Of a stretch of DNA of 64,000 bases, positions 25,309 through 37,035 are shown in pieces; positions within the stretch are counted from its first letter, which is position 1; every line of letters starts with the position of its first letter. This DNA is from Bradyrhizobium sp. CB82. GTDB lineage: Bacteria > Pseudomonadota > Alphaproteobacteria > Rhizobiales > Xanthobacteraceae. The notes under the pieces are model-generated. The model searched no databases, had not been told where the DNA came from, and saw only the letters and a program-made list of their open reading frames with translations. The stretch spans positions 5,957,001-6,021,000 of the forward strand of contig NZ_CP121650.1 of the NCBI RefSeq assembly GCF_029714405.1, read 5' to 3'. The position numbers and the translations under genes were made by a program.

Positions 25309-27180
25309 ATGACCGCCGTGACTGACGATCTGCTGCTGGCCGCGGACTTTCCCAAGGCGAGTTACGAGGATTGGCGCAAGCTGGTCGATGGCGTGCTGAA
25401 GGGTGCGCCGTTCGAAAAGCTCGTCGGCAAGACCTACGACGGGTTGAAGATCGATCCACTCTATCCGCGTGCCAAGGATGTCGCAGCCGTGGTGGGGCGG
25501 CCGGCGGCTGCGCCCTGGCAGATCATGCAGCGGATCGACCATCCCGATGCGGCGCAGGCGAACGCGCAGGCGCTTAACGATCTGGAAAATGGCGCGACGG
25601 GCTTGGCGCTGGTGTTTGCCGGCGGCAATGGCAGCCATGGCTTTGGCCTGGAACCGACGGCGGATGCGGTCGCGAAGGTCCTGAGGGATATTCACCTCGA
25701 TGCCGGCATCGGCATCGAGCTTCAGATCGGCCCGCAATCGCGGATGGCTGCGATCCACGTTGCGGAATACGTGAAGAGCAACGGCATAGACCCTGCGGCC
25801 TGCGACATCCGCTTCGGCCTCGATCCGCTCGCGGCGTGTGCGGTCTGGGGGCATAGCCCCTACGCCTGGGAGGAGATCGTTCCAGCGGTGACCGGCGGGA
25901 TCAAGGGCCTCGCAGCGCTCGGCTTCAAAGGACCGTTCGCATCCACCGACGGACGTGTGATCCATGACGCCGGCGGATCGGAGGTGCAGGAGCTCGCCTT
26001 CGTGCTCGCCTGCGGCGTTGCTTATTTGCGCGCAATCGAAGGCGCCGGCGTTGCCTTGGAGCAGGCACAGGGCATGGTCTATGCACGGCTTGCCGCGGAT
26101 GCCGACCAGTTCCTGACCATGGCAAAGGTCCGCGCGCTTCGGCTATTGTGGGCGCGCGTCGAGCAGGCCTGCGGCTTGACGCCGAAGCCGCTGTTCATCG
26201 CGGCCGACACCGCCTGGCGCATGCTGACGCAGCGCGACCCCTACGTGAACATGCTGCGCGCGACCATGGCAACGTTCGCCGCAGGCCTTGCCGGTGCCAA
26301 TGCCATCACTGTGCTGCCGCACACGCTGGCGCTGGGGCTGCCCGACCCATTCGCGCGGCGCGTGGCGCGCAACACGCAACTCGTGCTGCTCGAGGAAAGC
26401 AACCTCGCAAAGGTCTCCGATCCTGCCGCGGGCGCAGGCGGCATCGAGACGCTCACGACGCAGCTTTGCGAGGCGGCCTGGGCCCTGTTCCAGCAAACCG
26501 AGAAAGCCGGCGGCGCCTTTGCCGCGCTTCAGCAGGGCCTGATCCAGGGCAAGGTCGCCGCAACGCGCAAGGTGCGCGAGGCCAACATCGCCAAGCGCCG
26601 CGACGTGATAACCGGCGCCAGCGAGTTTCCGAACCTGCAGGAGAGCGACGTGGCCGTGCTGCCCGCGACGCCGGTCGCGCTTGCGCCTTACGGCGAGCAA
26701 AAGTTCAAATTCGCCCCGCTTGTGCCGATCCGCATTGCGGAACCTTTCGAGGCGCTGCGCGATCAATCCGACATGACGCTGAAGGCAAGAGGCGCGCGGC
26801 CAAAGGTGTTTCTGGCCAATCTCGGCACGGCCGCCGATTTCACCGCGCGCGCAACCTTTGCAAAGAGTTTTTTTGAAGCCGGAGGCATTCTGGCCGTCGA
26901 TAGCGAGGGCTCTACCGATCCGGCACAGCTTTCCGCCGCCTTCAAAGCGTCAGGCGCGAAGCTCGCCTGCCTTTGTTCCAGCGACAAGGTCTACGTGGCC
27001 CACGCGGGAGCCTCGGCCAAGGCCCTGCAAATCGCGGGCGCGAAGCATATCTATCTGGCAGGCCGGCCAGACGAGAACGAGTCCGCGTTGCGCGCAGCGG
27101 GCGTGAGCGGGTTCATATTTGCAGGTGCTGATGCGCTGACCACGCTGCAAGACGCCTATCGACGGATGGAGCAGGCATGA
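25309..27180 (+). CDS. mutA: Methylmalonyl-CoA mutase small subunit
   Basis: Protein of 623 residues. Forms the heterodimer partner of the B12-binding large subunit; the pair converts (R)-methylmalonyl-CoA to succinyl-CoA in propionate and odd-chain/branched catabolism. N-terminal TIM-barrel with PLYPRAKD..., AVWGHSPYAWEEI, MLTQRDPYVNMLRATMATFA and NTQLVLLEESNL, all family-typical; the C-terminal flavodoxin-like domain lacks the DxHxxG cobalamin motif, as expected of the small subunit. ATG 25309. The stop overlaps the start of the next gene (ATGA). Confidence 0.93.
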   Translation: MTAVTDDLLLAADFPKASYEDWRKLVDGVLKGAPFEKLVGKTYDGLKIDPLYPRAKDVAAVVGRPAAAPWQIMQRIDHPDAAQANAQALNDLENGATGLALVFAGGNGSHGFGLEPTADAVAKVLRDIHLDAGIGIELQIGPQSRMAAIHVAEYVKSNGIDPAACDIRFGLDPLAACAVWGHSPYAWEEIVPAVTGGIKGLAALGFKGPFASTDGRVIHDAGGSEVQELAFVLACGVAYLRAIEGAGVALEQAQGMVYARLAADADQFLTMAKVRALRLLWARVEQACGLTPKPLFIAADTAWRMLTQRDPYVNMLRATMATFAAGLAGANAITVLPHTLALGLPDPFARRVARNTQLVLLEESNLAKVSDPAAGAGGIETLTTQLCEAAWALFQQTEKAGGAFAALQQGLIQGKVAATRKVREANIAKRRDVITGASEFPNLQESDVAVLPATPVALAPYGEQKFKFAPLVPIRIAEPFEALRDQSDMTLKARGARPKVFLANLGTAADFTARATFAKSFFEAGGILAVDSEGSTDPAQLSAAFKASGAKLACLCSSDKVYVAHAGASAKALQIAGAKHIYLAGRPDENESALRAAGVSGFIFAGADALTTLQDAYRRMEQA

Positions 27181-27641
27181 CCGAGACGACCAAACCCGTT
27201 CTCACCGGCGGCTGCCAATGCGGCGCGGTACGCTTCGCGGTGACGACAGCACCAAACAAGGTTTCGATCTGCCACTGCCGGATGTGCCAGAAGGCAAGCG
27301 GCGCGCCGTTCGCCTCCTTTGCCGATATCAACAGGACAGATTTCGCCTGGACCAAGGGACAGCCGTCGTTCTTCCGCTCATCTACTATCGCCGAGCGGGG
27401 CTACTGCCCGGCCTGCGGCACACCGCTGAGTTTCGGCCGCATCGACGGCGAGCGGATCGAGATCATGACCGGCGCGTTCGACCGCCCCGACCGGGTGGTG
27501 CCGACGCGGCAATATGGCACGGAGTCGCGGCTCGGCTGGGTGGTCGGAATCTCCAATCTGCCGAGCCAGACCACGCAGCAGAATTACGGGCCGGAGAAGA
27601 TGGCGACCATCGTGAGCTATCAGCATCCGGATCATGATTGA
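27177..27641 (+). CDS. GFA family zinc protein
   Basis: Protein of 154 residues with the cysteine arrangement of the GFA (glutathione-dependent formaldehyde-activating enzyme-like) family: GGCQCGAVRF, ICHCRMCQKASG and YCPACGTPLSF. These cysteines bind two zinc ions in the known structure. Most family members have no proven reaction. Its start codon overlaps the mutA stop codon, so the gene is translationally tied to the mutase operon even though it has no recognised role in it. Confidence 0.87.
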   Translation: MTETTKPVLTGGCQCGAVRFAVTTAPNKVSICHCRMCQKASGAPFASFADINRTDFAWTKGQPSFFRSSTIAERGYCPACGTPLSFGRIDGERIEIMTGAFDRPDRVVPTRQYGTESRLGWVVGISNLPSQTTQQNYGPEKMATIVSYQHPDHD

Positions 27642-27660
27642 GGGCTGAGATGTCGGGGCT

Positions 27661-27854
27661 ATGATTTTGATAGGCTATGCTATGCTCCGAGCACTCGGAA
27701 GAATTCTACGGGCCTTGATTGACTGGGACGTGACGCTCGCGCGGCTCCTGTGGACCGAGATTGGCCGGATGACTGAAAGCCGCATGGGCGATCCCGTTTA
27801 CAAGGGGAATTTGCAGAAACTTGAACACCATCGCAAGTTTGAGGACTGCAAGGA

Positions 27855-27858
<4 letters not shown>
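27661..27858 (+). CDS. Small ORF coupled to mutase large subunit
   Basis: ORF of 65 residues between the GFA gene and the mutase large subunit; its stop overlaps the next ATG (ATGA). ATG 27682 ([16 protein letters not shown], 58 residues) is an alternative start with AGG at good distance. Amphipathic helical N-terminal half with Trp ([19 protein letters not shown]), then basic and acidic residues. The overlap and gene-like spacing argue for a real gene. No family recognised. Confidence 0.5.
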
Positions 27859-30011
<2,153 letters not shown>

Positions 30012-30408
30012 CCTCGGTCTGGCTGCGTCGGCCTCGCTACATCATCCATCGCAACGCTGGCGGCGACCGACATGTCATTTTTGACGTGGCGGCCGCCGGT
30101 TGCCGCCGGGTACTCGCTATACGAGCAGTCGAAATTAATTCTCGCACCGATTAATGCAACCTTTACTTGTTGATTCGTAATTTTACACGGACCATGAATG
30201 GGGATATTGGAATGCGCCCCGCCGGCGAGCTCTTGGCGTCACCACGCGTTTTCGATGCGCTCCGTGAACCATCAACTCAGTCAACAACAAGAAGCCAAAA
30301 CCGGTTCGCAGCGTTCCGCGAGCAGAATTATCGATCGCGCACTCGGCCGAGACGCACCTGCCTGTCGTTCATTCCGATGACGAAGTCGTCTCCGCTTGGC
30401 GCCTGCTC
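30012..30408. other. Intergenic between mutB and PAP2 remnant
   Basis: 397 bp. The part 30120-30200 is AT-rich and could hold a promoter. Short inverted GC-rich segment GGCGGCCGCCGGTTGCCGCC at 30087-30106. From about 30300 the frame of the PAP2 gene is already open, so the true protein start may lie upstream of 30409, but frames change in this area and no start can be chosen. No other gene seen. Confidence 0.35.
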
Positions 30409-31336
30409 ATGTTCAACCGGAAGCTGCTGGGCAGCATCGCCGGCGTCGTCATTGCTTTGCTGATCGCCAGCGAATTCTACGTCGACCGGTCCGGCCATAT
30501 AATGATTTTCACGCTGGCCGCACTCTGCTGGCGGTTCGGCTTACGCAACGCGCGCTCGACCGCCCGCGCGACCCCGAGAGTGTTCTTCTCTCTCGCCTCG
30601 CTGGCGCAGGTCATGCCGGCCATACCGGTGCTCGTGACGCTGACCTATGTGACGACGTCGATCAACCTTCCGCTGCAGGATGAGCGACTGCTCGCGTGGG
30701 ATCGCGCGCTCGGATTCGATTTCCGGAGCCTCCTCGATTTTACGGACCATCATCGGGAGCTGATCCCACTCTTTGCACGAACCTACAGCTCTATGTCACC
30801 CGCAGATGATCATGATGATGCTCGTTCTTCCGCTGGCCGGCCGCTACCGGCGCGGTGCCGAGGCGATATACGCCTACGTCTTCGCCCTGGCGGCAACGAC
30901 CTGCATTTCGGCGTTGGTGCCGGCCATCGGCGCGTATCAGGCGTTGGGCTCGCACGCCGATTATCCTCACTTCGAACCGCAGGGCTACTACGACACCCTG
31001 CGCGACGCATCGCTCGTACGCGCCGGCCTGCATCACAAAGTGCATCTGACGCAACTCGTGGGCGTGCTCACCTTTCCGAGCTTCCACACCGCAGCCGCGA
31101 TCCTCTATATGTGGGCGTTCTGGCCCTTGCGCTGGTTCAGCCTCGTCGTCATCCCATGGAACATGGTGATGATCGTGGCGACCGTGCTGGGCAGAGGACA
31201 CTATCTGTCCGACATCATCGCCGGTGCCGCGGTGGCGGCCTCGGCGATAGCAATCACGGCGAGGATCGGTGCGGCCTGCTCGCCCGTCCGGCGCGACATG
31301 CCCACGGGCGCGTTGTCCCATCGCGACATCGCTTGA
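30409..31336 (+). pseudogene. PAP2-family membrane phosphatase, frameshifted
   Basis: A single protein appears in two frames. From 30409 the frame gives membrane helices (LLGSIAGVVIALLIASEFYV, VMPAIPVLVTLTYVTTSI) up to LIPLFARTYSS. The sense then continues one frame later from about 30785 (HPQMIMMMLVLPLAGRYRRG) to the end. The second part contains the PAP2 motif FPSFHTAAAILYMWAF and GRGHYLSDIIAG with the catalytic His residues, as in inositol-phosphoceramide-synthase-like PAP2 proteins. A one-base insertion (or two-base loss) near 30775-30800 explains the break. Either a recent pseudogene or a sequencing error; the catalytic half is otherwise undamaged. Confidence 0.8.
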
Positions 31337-31643
31337 CACATCGCGCTTCCCTGCGCGAACCCGGAGGACCTCTGGTGGCGACCAACGGCGATGAGACCGT
31401 AGGCCCGGCATGCGCCACCCAAGCGGACCAGCGCATGTGCCACGATTGACGGGCTCATCCCGATCAGGCGGGCGCACTCGACCGTCCCTGGACGAAGCTT
31501 GATCGCAACTTTCAATATCCGGTGTTCAGCCCAGGCCGTTTTGCTCCCGTTCATCTTGTGTGTTTATGCCTTGAAGTTTAGCCGCTATCTGTCACCGCGC
31601 GGCCGCGCGATTGTCAGCGGCACATGGAAAGAGCGTGAAATCT
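31337..31643. other. Intergenic, no gene seen
   Basis: 307 bp between the PAP2 remnant and the DUF3298-like gene. An open frame exists on the minus strand (to 31554) but runs into the PAP2 coding region and has no family resemblance or ribosome site. The last 100 bp probably contain the promoter for the next gene. Confidence 0.35.
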
Positions 31644-32462
31644 ATGGCCATTGACACGACATATCCCCGAGCCCATTCGAACACGGGATCAGCCTTGCGT
31701 GCTCTCGCAATTCTCACGACGCTCGTCATGGCCTCGCCGTCCTTCGCTACCGATCCCAAGCCCGATGCAATCATCAAGAACAGGACCATCGAAGCCCGCG
31801 TGCTGCTCGACGACCAGATCAAGGCCGATCCCGCGCTCGCGGCCGATTGCCTGGCCGAGGGCAAGAAGTGGCTCGAGAAGAATGCGGCTGATGCCGCCGC
31901 CTCGCGCAAGCAGGATCCGCAGTTTTTCCAGAACGGCGGCTGGGATTTCGAGCGCAAATACACGATACGCTCGGTGGTCGCCGACCGCTATGTCAGCTTG
32001 ATCCGCGCCGACTACATGGATACCCACGGCGCGCATCCGAATTCCGACGTCGACACCATCCTGTGGGACAAGGTGCAAGCCAAGCGCATATCGATCCGCC
32101 CGTTCTTCACCGAGACCGCCGACAACGGAGCGACGATGAAGGCGATGCAGAAGTCCGTGATCGCCTCGCTGCGAATCGAGAAGAAAAAGCGCGATGCGGG
32201 CGAGACGGCAACCAACGAGTGGTTTAAGGGCATCGAGCCGAACCTGCTCAAGATCGGCGCCGTGACGCTCGCGCCTTCGACCGAGGCGGGCAAGAGCTCC
32301 GGTCTCACCTTTCACTATCCGCCTTATGCGGTCGGCCCCTACGCCGAGGGCGAATATGTCGCCTTTGTGTCGTGGGAAACGCTGAAACCGTATTTGACGC
32401 CGGAGGGCACGCGGATTTTCGGCGGCGCGCGCCCAAAGGGCGACGAAGACGACGGGCAATGA
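31644..32462 (+). CDS. Exported DUF3298/RsiV-like protein
   Basis: Protein of 272 residues from MAIDTTYPRAHS (GGAAAGAG upstream); a TTG 11 codons earlier is not used. Signal peptide ALAILTTLVMASPSFA. The mature part is of the DUF3298/DUF4163 (RsiV, PdaC-like) type: NGGWDFERKYTIRSVVADRY, VSLIRADYMDTHGAHPNSDV and the typical C-terminal YPPYAVGPYAEGEYVAFVSW. In RsiV this fold binds lysozyme; here no transmembrane anchor or sigma factor is attached, so a free periplasmic protein is expected. Function unknown. Confidence 0.83.
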   Translation: MAIDTTYPRAHSNTGSALRALAILTTLVMASPSFATDPKPDAIIKNRTIEARVLLDDQIKADPALAADCLAEGKKWLEKNAADAAASRKQDPQFFQNGGWDFERKYTIRSVVADRYVSLIRADYMDTHGAHPNSDVDTILWDKVQAKRISIRPFFTETADNGATMKAMQKSVIASLRIEKKKRDAGETATNEWFKGIEPNLLKIGAVTLAPSTEAGKSSGLTFHYPPYAVGPYAEGEYVAFVSWETLKPYLTPEGTRIFGGARPKGDEDDGQ

Positions 32463-32592
32463 TTCGTTGCGGTATGAACGACGCGTGCTCACAGCGTAAC
32501 TAGCGCGGCTGCTTGCCGCCCTGGCGCAAAGCTGCCAAAACTGTCGGCATAGATATGGCGGCCGACGTCACAGGCGCCGCTGAAAGGTATTC

Positions 32593-33575
32593 ATGTCTGC
32601 CATCACGCGCCGCGCCTTTGCGGCATCGTCTGTCGCTGTCGTCGCTCTTGGACTTTAAGCCGACACGCGCGGAGACCTATCCGGCGCGGCCCGTGTCGTT
32701 GATCGTGGCCTGGGGCGCGGGCGGCGGCACGGATGCGACTGCGCGCGTTCTCGCGGCGATGCTGGAGAAAGAGCTCGGCCAGCCTTTCAACGTGGTCAAT
32801 CGGGTCGGCGGCTCCGGCGTCGTCGCCCACACCGCGATCGCGACTGCCGCTCCCGACGGCTACACGATCGGCATGTTGACCGTGGAGCTCACCATGATGC
32901 ACTGGCAGGGGCTCACCGACCTGACGCCACGGAGCTTCACGGCGCTCGCCATGACGAACGAGGACGCGCCGGGCATCCAGGTCTCCTCCGCCTCGCCTTA
33001 CCGGACGGTCAAGGAACTGGCCGTCGCCATCAAGGACGCGCCACCCGGCAAGTTCAAGGCGTCAGGCACAGGTCAGGGCGGCATCCGGCATCTCGCGCTG
33101 ATCGGCTGGATGCAGGCGATGGGACTGCCGGCCAACCAGGTCGCCTGGTGCCGTCGAACGGCGCGGCACCCGCGCTGCAGGATCTCGCGGCCGAGAACAT
33201 CGATCTCGCCACCTGCTCGGTACCGGAGGCGCGCCCGACCATCGAAGCCGGGAAGGTGCGCAGCCTTGCCATCATGGCGTCGGCACGCAACCCTGTTTTC
33301 CCCACGTGCCGACCCTGAAGGAAGCGATGGGGATTGACTATTCAACGGGCGGCTGGCGCGGCATCGGCGGACCGAAGGGCCTGCCTCCGGAGATCGCTGC
33401 CCGGCTCTCGACGGCGATGAAGAGGATCTTCGACTCGGTGGAATTCAGGGCCTTTGTCGCCAATCGCGGCTTCGGCATGGCGTGGCGCGATGCCGACCAG
33501 TTCGCCGACTTTATGGACAAGGGCGATGTCCAGATGGGCGCTGCCATGAAGGCCGCCGGCCTCGCCAAAGCGTGA
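32593..33575 (+). pseudogene. TctC-type solute-binding protein, three frameshifts
   Basis: Remnant of a tripartite tricarboxylate transporter binding protein (Bug/TctC family). ATG 32593 with AAAGG upstream starts a Tat-like leader MSAITRRAFAASSVAVVALG. A one-base insertion in CTTTAAG near 32656 shifts the frame; the mature start TYPARPVSLIVAWGAGGGTD follows. Near 33147 a base is lost (VAW/VPSNGAAPALQDLAAEN), and another near 33300 in TTTTCCCC (ARNPVFP/HVPTLKEAMGIDY). The reading then reaches 33575. Three indels mean real decay. No TctA/TctB genes are near. It lies between the mutase genes and meaB. Confidence 0.87.
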
Positions 33576-33656
33576 CGTGTCGAGCAGGGCGAGGCCGGCC
33601 GCGTTGATACTGGTCCCGGCCCTCGCCTGTCCCGCCCGGCCGTTGTAAAGCAGGGC

Positions 33657-34646
33657 ATGATTCAGAAGAAGGCTTCGCACGACGTCAAAGCCCTCGCCCG
33701 GGACGTCCGTTCCGGCAGCCGCGCCGCGCTCGCCCGCGCCATCACGCTGGTGGAGAGTCGGCGCAGCGACCATCAGGCGGCCGCGCGCGAGCTCGTGCAA
33801 TCGCTTCTGCCGGACACCGGCAAGGCGGTCCGCGTCGGCATCACCGGCTCGCCCGGCGTCGGCAAATCCACCACCATCGACACGCTCGGCACCTATCTCA
33901 TTACGCAAGGCCAGAGGATCGCAGTGCTCGCAGTCGATCCGTCCTCGGCGCGCAGCGGCGGCTCGATCCTCGGCGACAAGACCCGGATGGCGCGGCTCGC
34001 GGCATCCGATCACGCCTACATTCGCCCGTCGCCGTCATCGGGCACGCTTGGCGGCGTCGCCGCCAAGACTCGCGAGGCGATGCTGCTCTGCGAGGCGGCC
34101 GGCTTCGACGTTGTGCTGGTCGAGACCGTCGGCATCGGCCAGTCCGAGACTGCGGTCTGCGACATGACCGATTTCTTCCTCGCGTTGATGCTGCCGGGCG
34201 GTGGCGACGAATTGCAAGGCATCAAGAAGGGCCTGGTCGAGCTCGCCGACATGATCGCGATCAACAAGGCCGATGGCGACAATATCAAGCGCGCCAACAT
34301 GACGGCCGCGGACTATCGCGGCGCGCTTCACATTTTGGCGCCCCGCTCCGAACACTGGCATCCACCGGTCGTGACCTATTCGGCGCTGAGCGGCAACGGC
34401 ATTGCCGAGCTCTGGAAAAAGATCCTCGATCATCGCAAGGCGATGAGCGCATCGGGCGATTTCGCGGCACGGCGGCGCGAGCAGCAGGTGAAATGGATGT
34501 GGTCGATGCTTGAGCAGCGCATGCTGTCGCGGCTGCGCACCGAGGCCTCCGTCCGCGCCAGGGTGAAGAAGATCGAGGCCGAGGTGGCCGATGGTCGCGT
34601 CACGCCGGCGCTCGCCGCCGAGCACATCATGGAGCTCCTGCAATGA
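33657..34646 (+). CDS. meaB: Methylmalonyl-CoA mutase GTPase chaperone MeaB
   Basis: Protein of 329 residues, SIMIBI-class G protein that guards cofactor loading and protects methylmalonyl-CoA mutase. Walker A GSPGVGKST, switch-region GDKTRMARLA, DxxG-like ETVGIGQSE, and the base-specificity NKAD. The C-terminal dimerisation arm is present (RARVKKIEAEVADGRVTP). ATG 33657. The stop overlaps the start of the next gene (ATGA). Function is tied to mutA/mutB upstream, from which it is now separated by decayed genes. Confidence 0.95.
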   Translation: MIQKKASHDVKALARDVRSGSRAALARAITLVESRRSDHQAAARELVQSLLPDTGKAVRVGITGSPGVGKSTTIDTLGTYLITQGQRIAVLAVDPSSARSGGSILGDKTRMARLAASDHAYIRPSPSSGTLGGVAAKTREAMLLCEAAGFDVVLVETVGIGQSETAVCDMTDFFLALMLPGGGDELQGIKKGLVELADMIAINKADGDNIKRANMTAADYRGALHILAPRSEHWHPPVVTYSALSGNGIAELWKKILDHRKAMSASGDFAARRREQQVKWMWSMLEQRMLSRLRTEASVRARVKKIEAEVADGRVTPALAAEHIMELLQ

Positions 34647-35290
34647 GCGGCAAGCTTCGCGTCCTCCTCACCGGATTCGGCCCGTTCCCCGGCGCGCCCC
34701 ATAATCCGACGCAGCCGCTGGTCGCGCGGCTGTCGAAGCTGCGCCGTCCGGCATTCGACGGCGTCGAGCTTGAGACTCACATCTTCCCGGTGACCTATGC
34801 CGCGGTCGACCGACAATTGCCCGAGGTGCTCGCAAAGGTGAGGCCCGATGCGCTTCTGATGTTTGGCCTCGCCGCACGCACCTCGTACCTGCGCATCGAG
34901 ACCCGCGCGCGCAACGCCGTCACCATGCTCTGGCCCGATGCCGCCAACAGCCGTTCCCGCAAAGGCGCGATCGCAGCGAACGCGGACGCGATGATGTTCG
35001 GCCCGCACACTGCAAGGCTCCTGCGGGCTGCGCGACTGACCGGGATCGACGCGCGGGCCTCGCGCGATGCCGGCGCATATCTCTGCAACTATCTGAGCTG
35101 GCGCGCGATCGAAAGCGTGAACGCCGGCGGGCCGAAGCTTGCGGCGTTCATCCACATCCCGCTGCTGGCACGCAGTGGCGCGTCGCGGCGCAAGGGAGCG
35201 CCACGCATCACGCTGGAGGAACTGGTCGATGCCGGCGAAGCGATGCTGATGGAAATGGTCCGATCGGCGCGGCACGAAAGAGCTGCGTAG
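34643..35290 (+). CDS. pcp: Pyroglutamyl-peptidase I (peptidase C15)
   Basis: Protein of 215 residues, cysteine peptidase that removes N-terminal pyroglutamate. The triad can be placed at Glu86 (YLRIETRARN), Cys148 (DAGAYLCNYLSW) and His171 (AAFIHIPLL), close to the canonical 80/144/168. The start VLLTGFGPFPGAPHNPTQPL is also typical. The residues around the Glu differ from classical Pcp, so substrate preference could have changed. Overlaps meaB by 4 nt. Confidence 0.87.
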   Translation: MSGKLRVLLTGFGPFPGAPHNPTQPLVARLSKLRRPAFDGVELETHIFPVTYAAVDRQLPEVLAKVRPDALLMFGLAARTSYLRIETRARNAVTMLWPDAANSRSRKGAIAANADAMMFGPHTARLLRAARLTGIDARASRDAGAYLCNYLSWRAIESVNAGGPKLAAFIHIPLLARSGASRRKGAPRITLEELVDAGEAMLMEMVRSARHERAA

Positions 35291-35413
35291 GACCTCCTCC
35301 TGGGTAAACATTTAACCTTACCTGCAACAATCGTGCGGCGGCTGGCCGCCATACTCCATTTCTGAGCTAACTAACGCTCGCGGATGCGCCCCGCGTCCGC
35401 CAGAGGACGCGTT

Positions 35414-36784
35414 ATGGACCTCAATCGCCGTCGTCTCATTGGAGCTTCCACCGTTGGCGTTGCCGGCGCGCTGGCCATGCCTGTCGATGCCGCGCGCGCA
35501 GCACCCTTGACGTCCCTGCTGGGACGCGACGCCACGCAGTATGGCGTGCGACCCGGCAGCAGCGAGGACCAGACGCGTGCGCTCCAGCGCGCCATCGACG
35601 ACGCCGCGCGCGCGCAAATGCCGCTGGCACTCCCGCCGGGCATCTACCGCACCGGGCTGTTGCGGCTGCAAAACGGCTCGCAACTCGTGGGCGTGCGCGG
35701 TGCCACGAAATTTGTCTTCACCGGTGGTCCTTCGATGATCCTCTGCGAAGGCGCCGGCTCGATCGGCCTCACCGGCATCACCTTCGACGGCGGCGGAATT
35801 GCGCTGCCGACGCGTCGAGGGCTCGTCCACTGTCTCGGCGGCCGCGACGTCCGCATTCTCGATTGCGACATCAGGGGTTCTGGCGGTAGCGGCATCTGGC
35901 TCGAGCATATCGCCGGAGACATCTCGGGCAATATCTTCACCAACATCGCCGTGACGGCTGTGGTCTCGTTCGATGCCAAGGGACTCATCGTCTCGCGCAA
36001 CACGATTCTCGGCACCAACGACAACGGCATCGAGATTTTACGCGCCGCCGTCGGCGACGACGGCACGCTGGTCGCCGACAACCACATCGAGGACGTCAAG
36101 GCCGGCCCCGGCGGCTCCGGACAATACGGCAACGCCGTCAACGCCTTCCGCGCCGCCAACGTCATCGTCCGCGGCAACCGTATCAGGAATTGCGATTACT
36201 CGGCAGTGCGCGGCAATTCGGCTTCCAACATCCAGATCACCGGCAACAGCGTCAGCGACGTGCGCGAGGTCGCGCTTTACTCGGAGTTCTCGTTCGAGGC
36301 CGCGGTGATCGCCAACAACACGGTGGATGGCGCCGCCGTCGGCGTCTCCGTCTGCAATTTCAACGAAGGCGGCCGCATCGCGGTGGTCCAGGGCAACATC
36401 ATCCGCAACCTGATCCCGAAACGGCCGATCGGCACCGCACCCGACGACGATGCCGGCGTCGGCATCTATGTCGAGGCTGACACCTCCGTCACCGGCAACG
36501 TGATCGAGAATGCGCCGTCCTACGGCATCGTCGCCGGCTGGGGCAAATATCTGCGCGACGTCGCGATCTCGGGCAACGTGATCCGCAAGGCCCTCGCCGG
36601 TGTCGGCGTGTCCGTGGTGCCGGGCGCCGGCACTGCGCTGGTCAACAACAACATCATATCCGAGAGCCCGCTAGGCGCCGTCGTCGGCCTCGACCACGCG
36701 CGAACGGTCACGATGGATCTGGCGGCGGACGGTGCGCAGCGCTTTGCGCAAGTGGTGGTGGGCGGGAATGCGGTGAGGCGGTGA
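35414..36784 (+). CDS. TIGR03808-type Tat-exported right-handed beta-helix protein
   Basis: Protein of 456 residues from MDLNRRRLIGAS (GAGG 8 bases upstream). Twin-arginine signal NRRRLIGASTVGVAGALAM. After a pectate-lyase-like N-terminal strand (TQYGVRPGSSEDQTRALQRA) come many parallel beta-helix repeats with N/D-rich turns (ISGNIFTN, VSRNTILGTNDNG, VRGNRIRN, ITGNSVSD, ISGNVIRK). This matches the TIGR03808 family of twin-arginine repeat proteins restricted to relatives of Bradyrhizobium. No obvious catalytic Asp cluster; a carbohydrate-binding or lyase role is possible. The TIGR03809-type gene is just downstream on the other strand. Confidence 0.85.
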   Translation: MDLNRRRLIGASTVGVAGALAMPVDAARAAPLTSLLGRDATQYGVRPGSSEDQTRALQRAIDDAARAQMPLALPPGIYRTGLLRLQNGSQLVGVRGATKFVFTGGPSMILCEGAGSIGLTGITFDGGGIALPTRRGLVHCLGGRDVRILDCDIRGSGGSGIWLEHIAGDISGNIFTNIAVTAVVSFDAKGLIVSRNTILGTNDNGIEILRAAVGDDGTLVADNHIEDVKAGPGGSGQYGNAVNAFRAANVIVRGNRIRNCDYSAVRGNSASNIQITGNSVSDVREVALYSEFSFEAAVIANNTVDGAAVGVSVCNFNEGGRIAVVQGNIIRNLIPKRPIGTAPDDDAGVGIYVEADTSVTGNVIENAPSYGIVAGWGKYLRDVAISGNVIRKALAGVGVSVVPGAGTALVNNNIISESPLGAVVGLDHARTVTMDLAADGAQRFAQVVVGGNAVRR

Positions 36785-36852
36785 GTGCAGAAAGGCTCGC
36801 CCGTTTTCTGCAATACGCGCGCTGCATCAGCGAAATCGGGCCATCGCAATAC

Positions 36853-36938
36853 CGTCATTGCAAGCGAAGCGAGGCAATCCAGAAACACTCCGCAGCGGCA
36901 GCCTGGATTGCTTCGTCGCTTCGCTCCTCGCAATAACG
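36853..36938. repeat. Dispersed palindromic repeat, copy 1
   Basis: CGTCATTGCAAGCGAAGCGA at the left and TCGCTTCGCTCCTCGCAATA at the right form a long imperfect inverted repeat. A related element with the same ends lies at 53065-53146. It sits between two convergent genes. Such elements are typical scattered repeats of this group. Confidence 0.7.
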
Positions 36939-37035
36939 CGGTTGGGCCGTCATTCCGATCGGGAGAGTCCGCGCTGTAGGTCCTGGCTTCGGCCGGGACG
37001 ATGGCGTAGCAGGAACAAGCGCCCCGTACCTCGCC

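Noticed and set aside
31201..31554. 117-codon minus-strand frame after the PAP2 remnant
   Set aside because: Overlaps the PAP2 coding region and shows no family resemblance.
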